NCBI RefSeq assembly: GCF_018130545.1
Contig: NZ_JAFCKF010000008.1
Coordinates: forward strand, 371,965 to 435,964
Reading direction: 5' to 3'
Source: Bradyrhizobium tropiciagri
GTDB lineage: Bacteria; Pseudomonadota; Alphaproteobacteria; Rhizobiales; Xanthobacteraceae
DNA: 64,000 nucleotides
Below, one piece after another: positions 36,281 through 45,605 of this stretch (its first letter is position 1; every line of letters begins with the position of its first letter). The notes under the pieces are model-generated. The model ran no database searches. It was not told where the DNA came from and was given only the letters and a program-made list of their open reading frames with translations. The translations under genes were made by a program, and so were the position numbers.

Positions 36281-37498
36281 ATGCCACTTTCAGATGCCGC
36301 CTGCCGTTCCGCCAAACCCGCCGAAAAGCCCTACAAAATCAGTGACGGAGGCGGGCTCCATTTGCTCGTTGAAAGGAACGGATCGCGGCTTTGGCGGCAG
36401 GCGTATCGGTTCGACGGGAAGCAGAAACTGATCGCGCTGGGCGCCTATCCTGCGGTCAGTCTCGCCGGCGCCCGCGCCGGTCGAGATACGAACAAGGCAC
36501 TTCTGGCCAAGGGCATCGATCCGTCCGAGCAGCGCAAGTTGGACCGCGGTGCCGCGCGCATCGCGCGCGCCAACACCTTCCGGATCGTTGCCGACGAACT
36601 GATCGTGAAATTCGAAGCCGAGGGCGACGACCCAAAGACAATAGAAAAGAAAAAATGGCTTCTCGGCTTCATCAACGCCGATTTGGGCGATCGACCGATT
36701 GCCGAGATCAAGGCGTCGGAATTGCTGGATGTGCTCCGAAAGATCGAGAGGCGAGGGCGATATGATACGGCGCGGCGCGCCCGCAGCATAAGCGGTCGGG
36801 TCTTCAAGTACGCGATCAGCACCAATCGCGCCGAGCGTGACCCCTCGGCTGATCTGGCGGGCGCCCTCATAGCTCCAAAGGTCAACCACCGGGCCGCCAT
36901 CACGGAGCCGAAGGCCGTTGGCGCGCTTCTCCGTGCGATCGACGACATAGACGGTCAGATCACAACGCGCGCAGCGTTGCAGTTGATCGCCCTTACGTTC
37001 GTTCGGCCGGGTGAACTGCGACATGCGGAATGGAATGAATTCGATCTGCAGGGCGCGGTCTGGAACATTCCCAAGGAGAAGATGAAGATGCCGCGGCCGC
37101 ACAAGGTGCCGCTATCTCGGCAGGCGATTGCAATCATCAATGACCTTCGCGAGGTCACGGGCTCGTCGCGCTACCTGTTTCCGCAAATGCGCTCCTGGCA
37201 TCGCCCGATTTCCGACGGGACGCTGAACGCTGCTCTGCGCCGGCTTGGGTACACGAAAGCGCAAGTGACCGCGCATGGCTTCCGGTCGACGGCGTCGACG
37301 CTGCTGAACGAAAGCCGCCGTTCAGATGGCAGGCGCCGTTGGGATAGCGATGCCATCGAGCGTCAGCTAGCGCACCAAGAGGAAGACGAGATTCGCGGTG
37401 CCTACAATGGCGCCGAATATTGGGAAGAACGCGTCCCGATGATGCAGTGGTACGCGGATTATCTGGACGACCTGCGATCGTCAATCTGGCGAGCCTGA
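36281..37498 (+). CDS. int: P4-type tyrosine integrase
   Basis: A 405-residue site-specific recombinase. The ATG at 36281 gives the usual DUF4102 N-terminus (MPLSDAACRSAKPAEKPYKI, SDGGGLHLLV). A core-binding SAM-like domain follows to about residue 200. The catalytic residues are Arg242 (FVRPGELRHAEW), His332 and Arg335 (TAHGFRST), His365 (QLAHQ) and nucleophile Tyr375 (IRGAYNGAEYW). It is intact. It lies 178 bases from tRNA-Phe, its probable target. Base composition is more like the core than the cargo that follows. Confidence 0.96.
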   Translation: MPLSDAACRSAKPAEKPYKISDGGGLHLLVERNGSRLWRQAYRFDGKQKLIALGAYPAVSLAGARAGRDTNKALLAKGIDPSEQRKLDRGAARIARANTFRIVADELIVKFEAEGDDPKTIEKKKWLLGFINADLGDRPIAEIKASELLDVLRKIERRGRYDTARRARSISGRVFKYAISTNRAERDPSADLAGALIAPKVNHRAAITEPKAVGALLRAIDDIDGQITTRAALQLIALTFVRPGELRHAEWNEFDLQGAVWNIPKEKMKMPRPHKVPLSRQAIAIINDLREVTGSSRYLFPQMRSWHRPISDGTLNAALRRLGYTKAQVTAHGFRSTASTLLNESRRSDGRRRWDSDAIERQLAHQEEDEIRGAYNGAEYWEERVPMMQWYADYLDDLRSSIWRA

Positions 37499-37770
37499 AG
37501 GCTCGCAAGCAGGTCTTTGCGCACTGGGTCGCAGACGGAGGGGATACCGCTCGCGCTAGCATTGCGTAAGCCGAGGAATGTCTCGCGGGCAAGCCCCAGC
37601 GGGACGTGAAGCAAGAACAACCGCGCAATTTTCAAACCATCGTCGCACTACAATCTGCGCCTCCGTCACTCTTGGTAGATTTGGTGAGGCCTACGTGACT
37701 GCGGCGTTCGTGGTTCGCCTCTTTTGAGAGCGGATGCGGTTATCCCGGCCGGAGGGCTACCCAAGTCGAG
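37499..37770. other. Intergenic stretch after the integrase
   Basis: No gene is supported here. It holds the second TTGGTAGATTTG copy (37672-37683) and otherwise no recognisable feature. It is just under 300 bases; composition drops toward the island cargo. Confidence 0.4.
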
Positions 37771-38445
37771 TTATCCGACCACGTCCCGGAGCCGCTCCAC
37801 ATCCACAAATGCGTCAAACACACCCCGCGAACGCAGGTCCTTGGGCAACCCGAGAGCCGCATGGATGAGCCGAATGGCGCCGTGCCATTCCTCTTCGGAG
37901 CGCGGCCCTTGCATGTCGTCTGCATTCACAAAGTACACGAACGCCAGGCTGCTCTTCAGGCCGTTTAGCTGTGTCAGGAAGTAATGGTGCGCAAGCCTGT
38001 TGGCATATTGGTAAAACAAGTTCGTCCAAACCGCCTTCGCGTTCGGCGCGTAGAACTTTCTCGCCTCACCAAGGCTTTTCTCGATCAGCTCGAATGACTG
38101 CGGTGATGCCTTCGTCGCCGGTGATGCTGCTTCGGGAATGTGCGCCTTAGCCTCAACAAAAACCGGGATTCGCTCGCTGGTGACGCCAACCGCATCCCAA
38201 ACCGGTCCGCGCGCAGGCCAGAACTCTGCGAGCGGCTTCCTAAGGCTGGTGATACCCGCTTTGGCAATAGCCGTCATATCGCGGTATTCACGAAAGTCGT
38301 CGTCTCGCAGGGGAGATACCCAAACCACTGAAGCAGCTGTCCCAATCGCCCCACTGGACCGCAAAGCGCTTTCCAGAATTTCAGGTTTCCTGTTTACGGC
38401 GATTTGTAGCCAACGCTGGCTTCCCGCGGAAGCATAGTCAGTCAT
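37771..38445 (-). CDS. Putative PD-(D/E)XK-fold nuclease-like protein
   Basis: A 224-residue cytoplasmic protein. The ATG at 38445 has AAGGA about 9 bases upstream. A string resembling a restriction-endonuclease core is visible: Asp84 in PVWDAVGV, then Glu98-Ala-Lys100 in PVFVEAKAHIPE, spaced as in PD-(D/E)XK enzymes. The region before (SPLRDDDFREYRD) and after (SFELIEKSLGEARKF) is helical. I do not recognise a named family. It lies within the defence-type cargo and is transcribed toward the integrase. It may cleave DNA or guard against phage, but this is inference from the motif. Confidence 0.65.
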   Translation of the reverse strand: MTDYASAGSQRWLQIAVNRKPEILESALRSSGAIGTAASVVWVSPLRDDDFREYRDMTAIAKAGITSLRKPLAEFWPARGPVWDAVGVTSERIPVFVEAKAHIPEAASPATKASPQSFELIEKSLGEARKFYAPNAKAVWTNLFYQYANRLAHHYFLTQLNGLKSSLAFVYFVNADDMQGPRSEEEWHGAIRLIHAALGLPKDLRSRGVFDAFVDVERLRDVVG

Positions 38446-38950
38446 AAGGTCAAATCCTTTTTGTCGGTATCCGGCGGGCACCTTGTCAGATCGACAGATA
38501 TTGGCGTCCTGCGTTCTGCAATGATTTTGTTTTTCAACGTATGCGACGCGCGTCGGGTCCGCCTACTCTAGCTTCGACCAAAGGAGCTAAATAGATCGCA
38601 TTATTCAAATCATCAGACCCCGAAGGATGTTGCGGCGCGATATCGAAGCGGCCGATGCTAATTCGGCGCGGCTTCGCACTCGAATAACCGAGCGCAAGAT
38701 GCTTCTTCACCGCAAGAAGAGGATAGTTGCTGAGTGGCGAATGCGGTTTGGCCCGCGCGCCGGATGATCGCCAGATACTGATCGGTCAAGACCTGGGATC
38801 GCTAGCGCGACGGACGTGCTCCGCCGGATGATCTCGAATGGACCGCGCGTGGCCACAGGTCGTTGAGCATCTGCGACGAACTGGCTGGCGCGAACGAGAG
38901 CTGGCGGGAACCCCGTCTCGGCGGACTTCGGTCGGCTTGATAATCCGGGA
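38446..38950. other. 505-base gap without a supported gene
   Basis: All frames are short or broken. Composition is mixed, with the promoter of the leftward nuclease-like gene probably at its left end. No repeat, RNA or transposon end was recognised; it may be a decayed remnant. Confidence 0.4.
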
Positions 38951-39430
38951 CTACCTGCGCCTCAAACGATAGGAAAGCGCGGCGCCAATCCTTGGAACTT
39001 CCAGGAACCGATTTTCGGACTCAAGCCATGATGCAATCTTTCGTGCCACTTGCTCCACACCATCGTCCCTTAATGAGCATTCCCAGACGACCGCGACTCG
39101 CCAGCCAAGCTGACGCAGCGCCTTGAAATTTCGCCGATCGCGCTTTGTTGTCTCTTCAAACTTTAGGTGCCAGAACGAAACGTTTGAGGATGGCGTGGTG
39201 GTAAGCGAGCAGCCGTCATGCCTGTGCCAAAAGCATCCGTGCACTTGAACTACGGCTTGATACTTGGGGAAGACGATATCCGGCCGGCCGGGAAGCCATG
39301 CAAGGTGGAGTCGGTATCTTAGACCAAGGCCGTGCAGCGCATGCCTTAACTGCAGCTCTGGCTTTGTATTCTTGCCCTTGATCCCTGCCATCATGCGCGA
39401 GCGAGTCTGCTTGCTTACAATATCGACCAT
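38951..39430 (-). CDS. vsr: Very short patch repair (Vsr) endonuclease
   Basis: A 159-residue nuclease that nicks at T:G mismatches created by deamination of 5-methylcytosine. Signatures: QTRSRMMAGIKGKNTKPEL at residues 8-26, the catalytic Asp51 in LPGRPDIVFPKYQAVVQVHG, zinc/His residues in CFWHRHDGC (66-74) and RDRRNFKALRQLGWRVAVVW. Length is normal. It is divergent from the cytosine methylase at 39503 across a 72-base promoter gap. In MORC/Z1-type systems Vsr-like nucleases may also act as the cleaving subunit. Confidence 0.95.
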   Translation of the reverse strand: MVDIVSKQTRSRMMAGIKGKNTKPELQLRHALHGLGLRYRLHLAWLPGRPDIVFPKYQAVVQVHGCFWHRHDGCSLTTTPSSNVSFWHLKFEETTKRDRRNFKALRQLGWRVAVVWECSLRDDGVEQVARKIASWLESENRFLEVPRIGAALSYRLRRR

Positions 39431-39502
39431 CGCATCTTTTCCTGGTATTCGGTTGACAGATGTTCGATTATTCGGTCGGGCCTACGATTTGAGAAATGTC
39501 CC

Positions 39503-41122
39503 ATGCAGAAGCAATTCGCCGTCGTTGATTTGTTCGCCGGACCTGGCGGCCTTGCCGAGGGCTTTGCCAGTATTCGCGACGAAGCGAATGAATGTCCATT
39601 CCGTGTTGTACTATCAGTCGAAAAGGAGGCTTCCGCGTTTGAGACGCTTCGGTTGAGAAGCTTTCTTCGGCAGTTCACCAGCGGTTTTCCCCGCGAATAT
39701 TATGACTTTCTCAATGGCGAGATCCCCGAGCCAAACTGGAGCCAGTCGTTCCCAGAGCAATGGGAAAGTGCCTGCCATGAAGCCATCAGGTTGGAGCTTG
39801 GGTCGACGAGGGCGACCCAAGAAGTCGACCGTCGGCTAGCAGACATCAGTATGCGCCACGGCAAGAACGTGATCCTGATAGGCGGGCCGCCGTGCCAAGC
39901 CTACTCGCTTGTGGGTAGGGCGAGGAACAAGGGCACTGAGGGGTACAACGCGAGCAAGGACCACCGACACTTTCTTTACAGGGAGTACATAAGGATCCTT
40001 CAGAGGCTGATGCCGGCCGCTTTTGTAATGGAGAACGTCAAGGGACTTCTCTCGTCCTCGGTCGACGGCGAGCGCGTGTTTGACAAAGTCCTGGCCGATC
40101 TTGGCAGTGTTGGGAAGGGCGCTTACAAGCTTTTCCCGCTCGCTCCTCGAACCAAGCAGGCCATACTACCGGGAATGGAGCTCCCATCAGCGTTTGATTT
40201 TGTGGTCCGAGCCGAAGACCATGGGATTCCTCAATCCAGACATCGCGTCATCATCGTTGGAATTCGAAGCGATGTTGCGATGAAGCTCGACGAGGATCAG
40301 TTCTCGCGCGCGATGCTTCCGAAAGTGGACTATCGAGTCACAGTCAGAGACGTGCTTGGGCAAATGCCAAAGCTCAGAAGCGGACTAAGCAAAAGCGCAG
40401 ACAAAGGAGAGGTTTGGAAGACTCAAGTTTCACAGCTCATGCGTCGCGTTGCGAATTCTCCTTCAGGTCTGGCGGGTAAGGACGCTGAGAAGTTTCGCAA
40501 GCTCGGCGAGAAGAGAGCCGCTTCGCTAGAAAGGGCGCGCGAAGCCGATCGAGGCGTGGCCGGCGTGTATTCTGGTGTTGGCTCCGATTGCCCAGTGGAC
40601 CTCAAGCGCTGGTTAATCGATTCAAGGCTGAGGCAGTTTTCGAACAACGAAACGCGCGGTCATATGGCCGCTGATCTTGGTCGTTACTTCTTCGCCGCCC
40701 TGTACGCCCAAGTCATGAACGAATCGCCCAAGGCAAAGGATTTTCCGAAGGCGCTTGCTCCAGATCACAAGAACTGGAAGTCCGGCAAATTCGCGGATCG
40801 GTTTCGGGTCCAGCTGTGGAAATCGCCGGCAACTACGGTCACGAGTCATATCTCCAAGGATGGCCATTATTTCATTCATCCCGATCCAGCGCAGTGTCGA
40901 AGCCTGACTGTCCGGGAAGCGGCTCGTTTGCAAACCTTTCCTGACAACTACTTGTTCAAGGGCAATCGCACGCAACAATACGTTCAGGTAGGCAATGCGG
41001 TGCCGCCGTACCTGGCGAAAAAAATTGCCTCGGCTCTGTTTAAGCTGCTGTCGCCCTCTCTGTCTTTGCCGCATCGCGGCAAGAGGGAAATCCAAGCAGA
41101 ATCAGAGACTTTTTGCCAATAG
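39503..41122 (+). CDS. DNA (cytosine-5)-methyltransferase
   Basis: A 539-residue enzyme transferring methyl from SAM to C5 of cytosine. Motif I VVDLFAGPGGLAEGF (residues 7-21), motif IV GGPPCQAYSLVGR with nucleophile Cys131, motif VI MENVKGLLSS (176-185), motif VIII GIPQSRHRVIIVG (241-253) and motif X QVGNAVPPYLA near the end are all present. A target-recognition region lies between VIII and IX. An inserted helical stretch of about 60 residues follows motif I. It heads the five-gene defence operon. The recognition site cannot be read from sequence. Confidence 0.96.
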   Translation: MQKQFAVVDLFAGPGGLAEGFASIRDEANECPFRVVLSVEKEASAFETLRLRSFLRQFTSGFPREYYDFLNGEIPEPNWSQSFPEQWESACHEAIRLELGSTRATQEVDRRLADISMRHGKNVILIGGPPCQAYSLVGRARNKGTEGYNASKDHRHFLYREYIRILQRLMPAAFVMENVKGLLSSSVDGERVFDKVLADLGSVGKGAYKLFPLAPRTKQAILPGMELPSAFDFVVRAEDHGIPQSRHRVIIVGIRSDVAMKLDEDQFSRAMLPKVDYRVTVRDVLGQMPKLRSGLSKSADKGEVWKTQVSQLMRRVANSPSGLAGKDAEKFRKLGEKRAASLERAREADRGVAGVYSGVGSDCPVDLKRWLIDSRLRQFSNNETRGHMAADLGRYFFAALYAQVMNESPKAKDFPKALAPDHKNWKSGKFADRFRVQLWKSPATTVTSHISKDGHYFIHPDPAQCRSLTVREAARLQTFPDNYLFKGNRTQQYVQVGNAVPPYLAKKIASALFKLLSPSLSLPHRGKREIQAESETFCQ

Positions 41123-41401
41123 CCCGAGCAGTTGCTGTGTGCAAATGATGCCCTAGCCTTTCGTTGGGCATTGCAACTTTGCGGCGCAATTGCGAGATTG
41201 CTCGCCATATAGCCAAGGTGAGTCCCTGATGGGGCGGGCGCGCACACTTTTTATTAGCAGCTAAACATGTTTCGCACGGCATCAACTGAACAAGATCCCA
41301 GCACAGTCGGCAGCGCTGGCGTGACGATTCCAGCCCTGTGTCCAGGAAGGCATCCAATTGATCGGGTCGGGCCGTTCAATATGGAAGCGCGTGCTGACTA
41401 G
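41123..41401 (+). other. Gap between methylase and ATPase genes
   Basis: 279 bases without a supported gene. It separates dcm from the tightly overlapped ATPase-Z1-DUF4420-AIPR genes and may hold a second promoter for them. No terminator hairpin with a T run is obvious. Confidence 0.35.
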
Positions 41402-42886
41402 ATGAAACAACTGTCCCTGCCACCTCGGGCTTCTTCTTTGGCGGAGTCGCTCAGGGACCTGGGCTATTCACTTGAAACTGCCGTAGCTGACATTGTCGAT
41501 AACAGCATCACGGCACATTCAAAGTCTGTCGAAATCTGGTGTGCAGCGGAGGAGGAGGATCCTTCTGTTGCTATCCTGGACGACGGGCGAGGGATGGATG
41601 AGGTCGAACTCGTCGAGGCGATGCGGTATGGCTCCAAAAATCCCAAGGATGTCAGAAAGCAAGATGACCTGGGCCGCTTTGGGCTTGGTCTGAAGACGGC
41701 GTCGTTTTCGCAGTGTCGGAAATTGACCGTCATATCGCGAAAGGGAGGCAAGCTCTCAGGCGCGGTCTGGAACCTGGACGTCCTGGCCGGCGATGAGTGG
41801 CTCATCGGGGTGCTGAACAAGTCGGACATCAAGAAGGTGCCGTGGTGCGAACGACTTTCAGAATCCGGCACGCTCGTCCTATGGGAGCATTTGGACCGAC
41901 TCACCGAACGCCAGACATCAGAAAGCCGGTCCGAGATCCTAAGCGAGAAACTCACACTGCTGACGCATCATTTGTCTCTGGTGTTTCATCGATTTCTTTC
42001 GGGAGAGATCGGGAAGACGAGAAAAATTGCGATGAGTGTGAATGGACACAAGCTCGTCGGATTCGACCCGTTCTGCCGCAACAACAAGGCAACCCAGCCT
42101 CTGCCGACCCAGTCGGTCTTGGTTGGCAATCACCAGGTTTCAATTCACCCCTACATACTCCCTCATCACAGCAAGCTGTCGCGAAAAGAGTTCGACTTCT
42201 ATCGAAGCCGAAGCGACTTCCTTTCCAACCAGGGTGCTTACGTTTACAGGAGCGGTCGTCTCATGGCTTGGGGCGACTGGTTTCGTCTCGTATCCAAGGG
42301 CGAAGCAACAAAGCTTGCCCGCGTGCAGATCGATTTCCCTGCAGAACTGGATGAGTTCTGGACGATAGACATCAAAAAGTCCCGAGCGTATCCGCCGCCC
42401 GAAGTGCGCGAGCAGCTAAGGCAGATCATTGGTCGAATTACAGATCAAAGTGCTCGGGTTCACACTGGGCGGAGCCGCAAGCTTTTCGACAAAGATGTCA
42501 TGCCGATGTGGACCCGCTATGTCGAGCGAGGGGCCGTGCGATATGCCCCGAATGAGGACCACCCACTATTTGCGGGCTTCTCGGCGTTGCTCGCAGACGA
42601 CGAGAGAAGAAAGTTCAGGGACATTCTAGAGTTGGTCGGAACCTCAATTCCGGTGGAGGCGATATATTCCGATTACTCGAACGTGCCCAAGGACCTCGAC
42701 ACAAAGGCAGATGTGCCGGACGCGACCGCAGTTATGCTCAAATTGTCGCAGTTGCGAGGAATTGTAGATCCAAAGCGCGAAATGGGACGAGAGCAGTTCA
42801 GTCGGGTTGTTCGCTCGACGCGCTTGATGGAAGGGCACGACTCTCTTCTGGAAACCTTCATCGCAAAGGATTTCAAGGTTGGCTAA
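41402..42886 (+). CDS. MORC/MutL-like GHKL ATPase
   Basis: A 494-residue protein with an N-terminal GHKL ATP-binding fold: N box AVADIVDNSITAHS (residues 27-40), G1 box ILDDGRGMDEVEL (58-70) and G2 box LGRFGLGLKTASFSQ (90-104). The middle part resembles the MutL/MORC transducer domain, and the C-terminus is helical. Iyer and colleagues described such ATPases in restriction-modification loci as ancestors of eukaryotic MORC. It overlaps the Z1 helicase gene by 8 bases. It likely uses ATP to clamp DNA and couple recognition to cleavage. Confidence 0.9.
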   Translation: MKQLSLPPRASSLAESLRDLGYSLETAVADIVDNSITAHSKSVEIWCAAEEEDPSVAILDDGRGMDEVELVEAMRYGSKNPKDVRKQDDLGRFGLGLKTASFSQCRKLTVISRKGGKLSGAVWNLDVLAGDEWLIGVLNKSDIKKVPWCERLSESGTLVLWEHLDRLTERQTSESRSEILSEKLTLLTHHLSLVFHRFLSGEIGKTRKIAMSVNGHKLVGFDPFCRNNKATQPLPTQSVLVGNHQVSIHPYILPHHSKLSRKEFDFYRSRSDFLSNQGAYVYRSGRLMAWGDWFRLVSKGEATKLARVQIDFPAELDEFWTIDIKKSRAYPPPEVREQLRQIIGRITDQSARVHTGRSRKLFDKDVMPMWTRYVERGAVRYAPNEDHPLFAGFSALLADDERRKFRDILELVGTSIPVEAIYSDYSNVPKDLDTKADVPDATAVMLKLSQLRGIVDPKREMGREQFSRVVRSTRLMEGHDSLLETFIAKDFKVG

Positions 42887-45605
42887 GCAAGCGGGATTCG
42901 ATGTTCTTGTTGCTACGCTCATTGGCGTATTCTCCGAAGGACGTGACACGGCGCCTACGATTGATGAGATCGCATCACGTGCCCGCGAACTGGCTCCGCT
43001 CGTAGGTTTTGTCGGTGACATAGCAGATGCTGTCGATGAGGCCCTGCTGAGCATCGAGATACGGATGGGAATCGGTCACTCCCTCGTGGATGCAGCGGCA
43101 GACCATGACCCGGACTGGATCAACAAGCGTGAAATCGATTGGTCGTATACTCAGAACTATTCGAGATTCTTGCGCGAAGAAGGTTGGAATCCAACTGTCG
43201 TCACTTCGCTTGAGATCGTAACCGAGCGAATCGTCTCCCTGTTGCAAGACCCGCTTGGTGGCGGTAGCTGGGATCGACGTGGGCTTGTCATCGGTCATGT
43301 CCAATCGGGCAAAACCGCGAACTATCTTGGTCTAGTTGCTCGGGCGGCCGACGCTGGATATCGATTTATAGTTATTGTCGCTGGCATTCATAACAATCTT
43401 CGCCGTCAAACTCAGGAGCGAGTAGACAGCGGCTTTGTTGGCTGGACGAGTGATCCTCAAAACAGAGTGCGCACGGGTGTTGGAAAGTTTCCTGGACACC
43501 AGCGGCCTGTGGTTCTGACGAATATACTGTCCGACTTCACCAAGCAAAATGCGCAACAACTTCAGGCGGGTCTTGCCGACTGGAGCAAGCCTGTCGTGGT
43601 TGTAATCAAAAAGAACGTGTCCACGCTGAGCCAGATTCACTCGTGGCTTAAAGATTTCAATCTGCAGACTGGAGAAAGTCAGATTGCTGGCGCTCCAATG
43701 CTGTTCATAGACGACGAGGCCGACAACGCTTCGGTCAACACCAGCAAGCCCGATCTCGACCCGACGAAGACGAACGGACTAATTCGAGAGATACTCGCGC
43801 TTTTCCGCAAGAGTTGCTACGTCGGATACACGGCAACGCCGTTCGCAAACATCTTCATAAATCCTGCGGCGTACGACGAGCGAACGCGCGAAGATCTGTT
43901 TCCCCGTGACTTCATTTACTGCTTGGATGCTCCGAACAACTATTTCGGCGCAGAGAAGATATTCTTGGATGAAGCGGGTGAAGCGAAATTCATCCGCAAA
44001 ATAGATGATGCGGAAGACATTCTGCCGCTAAGGCACAAGAAGGACATTGCACTGTCGGACTTGCCTGCTTCGCTGAAGCGGGCGATTCAGGTTTTCATTC
44101 TGACACGCGCGATTCGCAATCTGCGTGGCCAGGCGCACAAGCACTGTTCGATGCTGGTCAACGTCTCGCGGTTCGTAGATGTACAAAAGAATGTGCGAGT
44201 TCTGGTGCATTCGTACCTGGAGGCACTCAAGAACGCAATCAGGTCAAACTATGCTCTTCCGAGCAGTGTCTCGCTGAAAAATAGGTATCTAGCCTCCCTG
44301 AAGGAGCAATTTGACGCCGAGCATTTCAACGGACCTGAGAGTTGGGAAGAGGTTCGAGCTCAACTCGATGAAGCTGTCGGCAGCGTCAAGACGTTAGTGG
44401 TCAATAGCTCGAAGAGTGACGAGCCGCTCGATTACGCCGCCTATGCGGCCAAGGGAGAGGCGCTCAACGTTATCGCAGTTGGAGGCCTTAGTCTCTCTCG
44501 GGGCCTGACGATCGAGGGGCTAACGGTGAGCTACATGTATCGAAATACGAAGATGTACGACACGCTCATGCAGATGGGGCGATGGTTTGGCTATCGACCC
44601 GGTTACGAGGATATTTGCAGGGTCTTTCTAAGCGAAGAATCGTCGGGTTGGTACTCTCACATCGCAGTCGCTACCGAGGAGTTGCGCGATCGCGTCAAGG
44701 AGATGCGTCGCTTCAATAAGACACCAAAGGATTTCGGTCTCCTGGTCCAGTCGCACCCGGACGCCCTTCTGGTTACAGCAGCAAACAAAATGCAGTTCGC
44801 CGAGAAGCGCACTGTTAAAGTCAGCTTTGACGGCATGCTGCGCGAGACTTTCGTGCTTTCAAGTGATCCAATAGTAAACGAGGAAAATCGAGATCTATTC
44901 GTTTCATTGTTCGACGAGCTGAGCGCGAGATTCTCGGACAGGCGCGTGCGAGACGGGGACCGTGAAGAGTGTCCCATTTGGCGGGGAGTCGCTTCGAGCA
45001 AGGTTGAAGAGTTTTTCCGGCGATTTCGATACCACCCGCACCATGACGGCATGCGAACGATGCTTCAAAGCTACCTCGCGCGCATTGGCGAGCGATTTCC
45101 TACTTGGGATGTCGCATTCATGACGTTGGGGACCGCGCGAGGCAAGCCAGTTATGATTGGCGACTTCCCGATGGTCGCGCAGATGCGCTCCGCCGGGCTC
45201 GATGAGCGCGGCAATCTAATCAGATCAGACGCGGGGCCGGGCTACTGGATCAGCAGCAAGCAGCGAGTGGCTGGCGCGCGCGATGAGCGCGTGGGTCTCT
45301 CTGCCGACGAGCTTGTTCGTGCGGACTCCCTTGCCAAGGAGAGGGGCAAAGCCGCGGCGGCTGATCTGGACTTCCGGAATGCAAGCGTTAGAGGGCGTCC
45401 ACTCTTGATGCTTCACCTAATCGATCTGAATGATGGCTCGGCAGAAAAGCGGGTGCTTGTTGAAAATGGGCCCGCCTTTGGCGCAAGTTTTCCGGCGACA
45501 GATGACTTCAAGCAGATTGATTATGTCTTGAACCAGGTAATGATTGATCAGCTCGATAGGCAGGCGTTTGATACGCCGGACGACGACGAAGACTTCGATT
45601 CATGA
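42879..45605 (+). CDS. Z1-type superfamily II helicase
   Basis: A 908-residue ATPase. The start is a TTG at 42879, overlapping the previous stop, with AAGGA 8 bases upstream. Walker A is GHVQSGKTANYLGL (residues 139-152), Walker B FIDDEADNASVNT (277-289), and motif III GYTATPFANIF (316-326). The Z1 domain proper lies at about 370-620, with RGLTIEGLTVSYM and DTLMQMGRWFGYRPGY matching motifs V and VI. The C-terminal third is of unknown fold. Z1 helicases are found with MORC-like ATPases, DUF4420 and AIPR in predicted restriction systems. It overlaps the DUF4420 gene by ATGA. Confidence 0.95.
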   Translation: MAKQAGFDVLVATLIGVFSEGRDTAPTIDEIASRARELAPLVGFVGDIADAVDEALLSIEIRMGIGHSLVDAAADHDPDWINKREIDWSYTQNYSRFLREEGWNPTVVTSLEIVTERIVSLLQDPLGGGSWDRRGLVIGHVQSGKTANYLGLVARAADAGYRFIVIVAGIHNNLRRQTQERVDSGFVGWTSDPQNRVRTGVGKFPGHQRPVVLTNILSDFTKQNAQQLQAGLADWSKPVVVVIKKNVSTLSQIHSWLKDFNLQTGESQIAGAPMLFIDDEADNASVNTSKPDLDPTKTNGLIREILALFRKSCYVGYTATPFANIFINPAAYDERTREDLFPRDFIYCLDAPNNYFGAEKIFLDEAGEAKFIRKIDDAEDILPLRHKKDIALSDLPASLKRAIQVFILTRAIRNLRGQAHKHCSMLVNVSRFVDVQKNVRVLVHSYLEALKNAIRSNYALPSSVSLKNRYLASLKEQFDAEHFNGPESWEEVRAQLDEAVGSVKTLVVNSSKSDEPLDYAAYAAKGEALNVIAVGGLSLSRGLTIEGLTVSYMYRNTKMYDTLMQMGRWFGYRPGYEDICRVFLSEESSGWYSHIAVATEELRDRVKEMRRFNKTPKDFGLLVQSHPDALLVTAANKMQFAEKRTVKVSFDGMLRETFVLSSDPIVNEENRDLFVSLFDELSARFSDRRVRDGDREECPIWRGVASSKVEEFFRRFRYHPHHDGMRTMLQSYLARIGERFPTWDVAFMTLGTARGKPVMIGDFPMVAQMRSAGLDERGNLIRSDAGPGYWISSKQRVAGARDERVGLSADELVRADSLAKERGKAAAADLDFRNASVRGRPLLMLHLIDLNDGSAEKRVLVENGPAFGASFPATDDFKQIDYVLNQVMIDQLDRQAFDTPDDDEDFDS

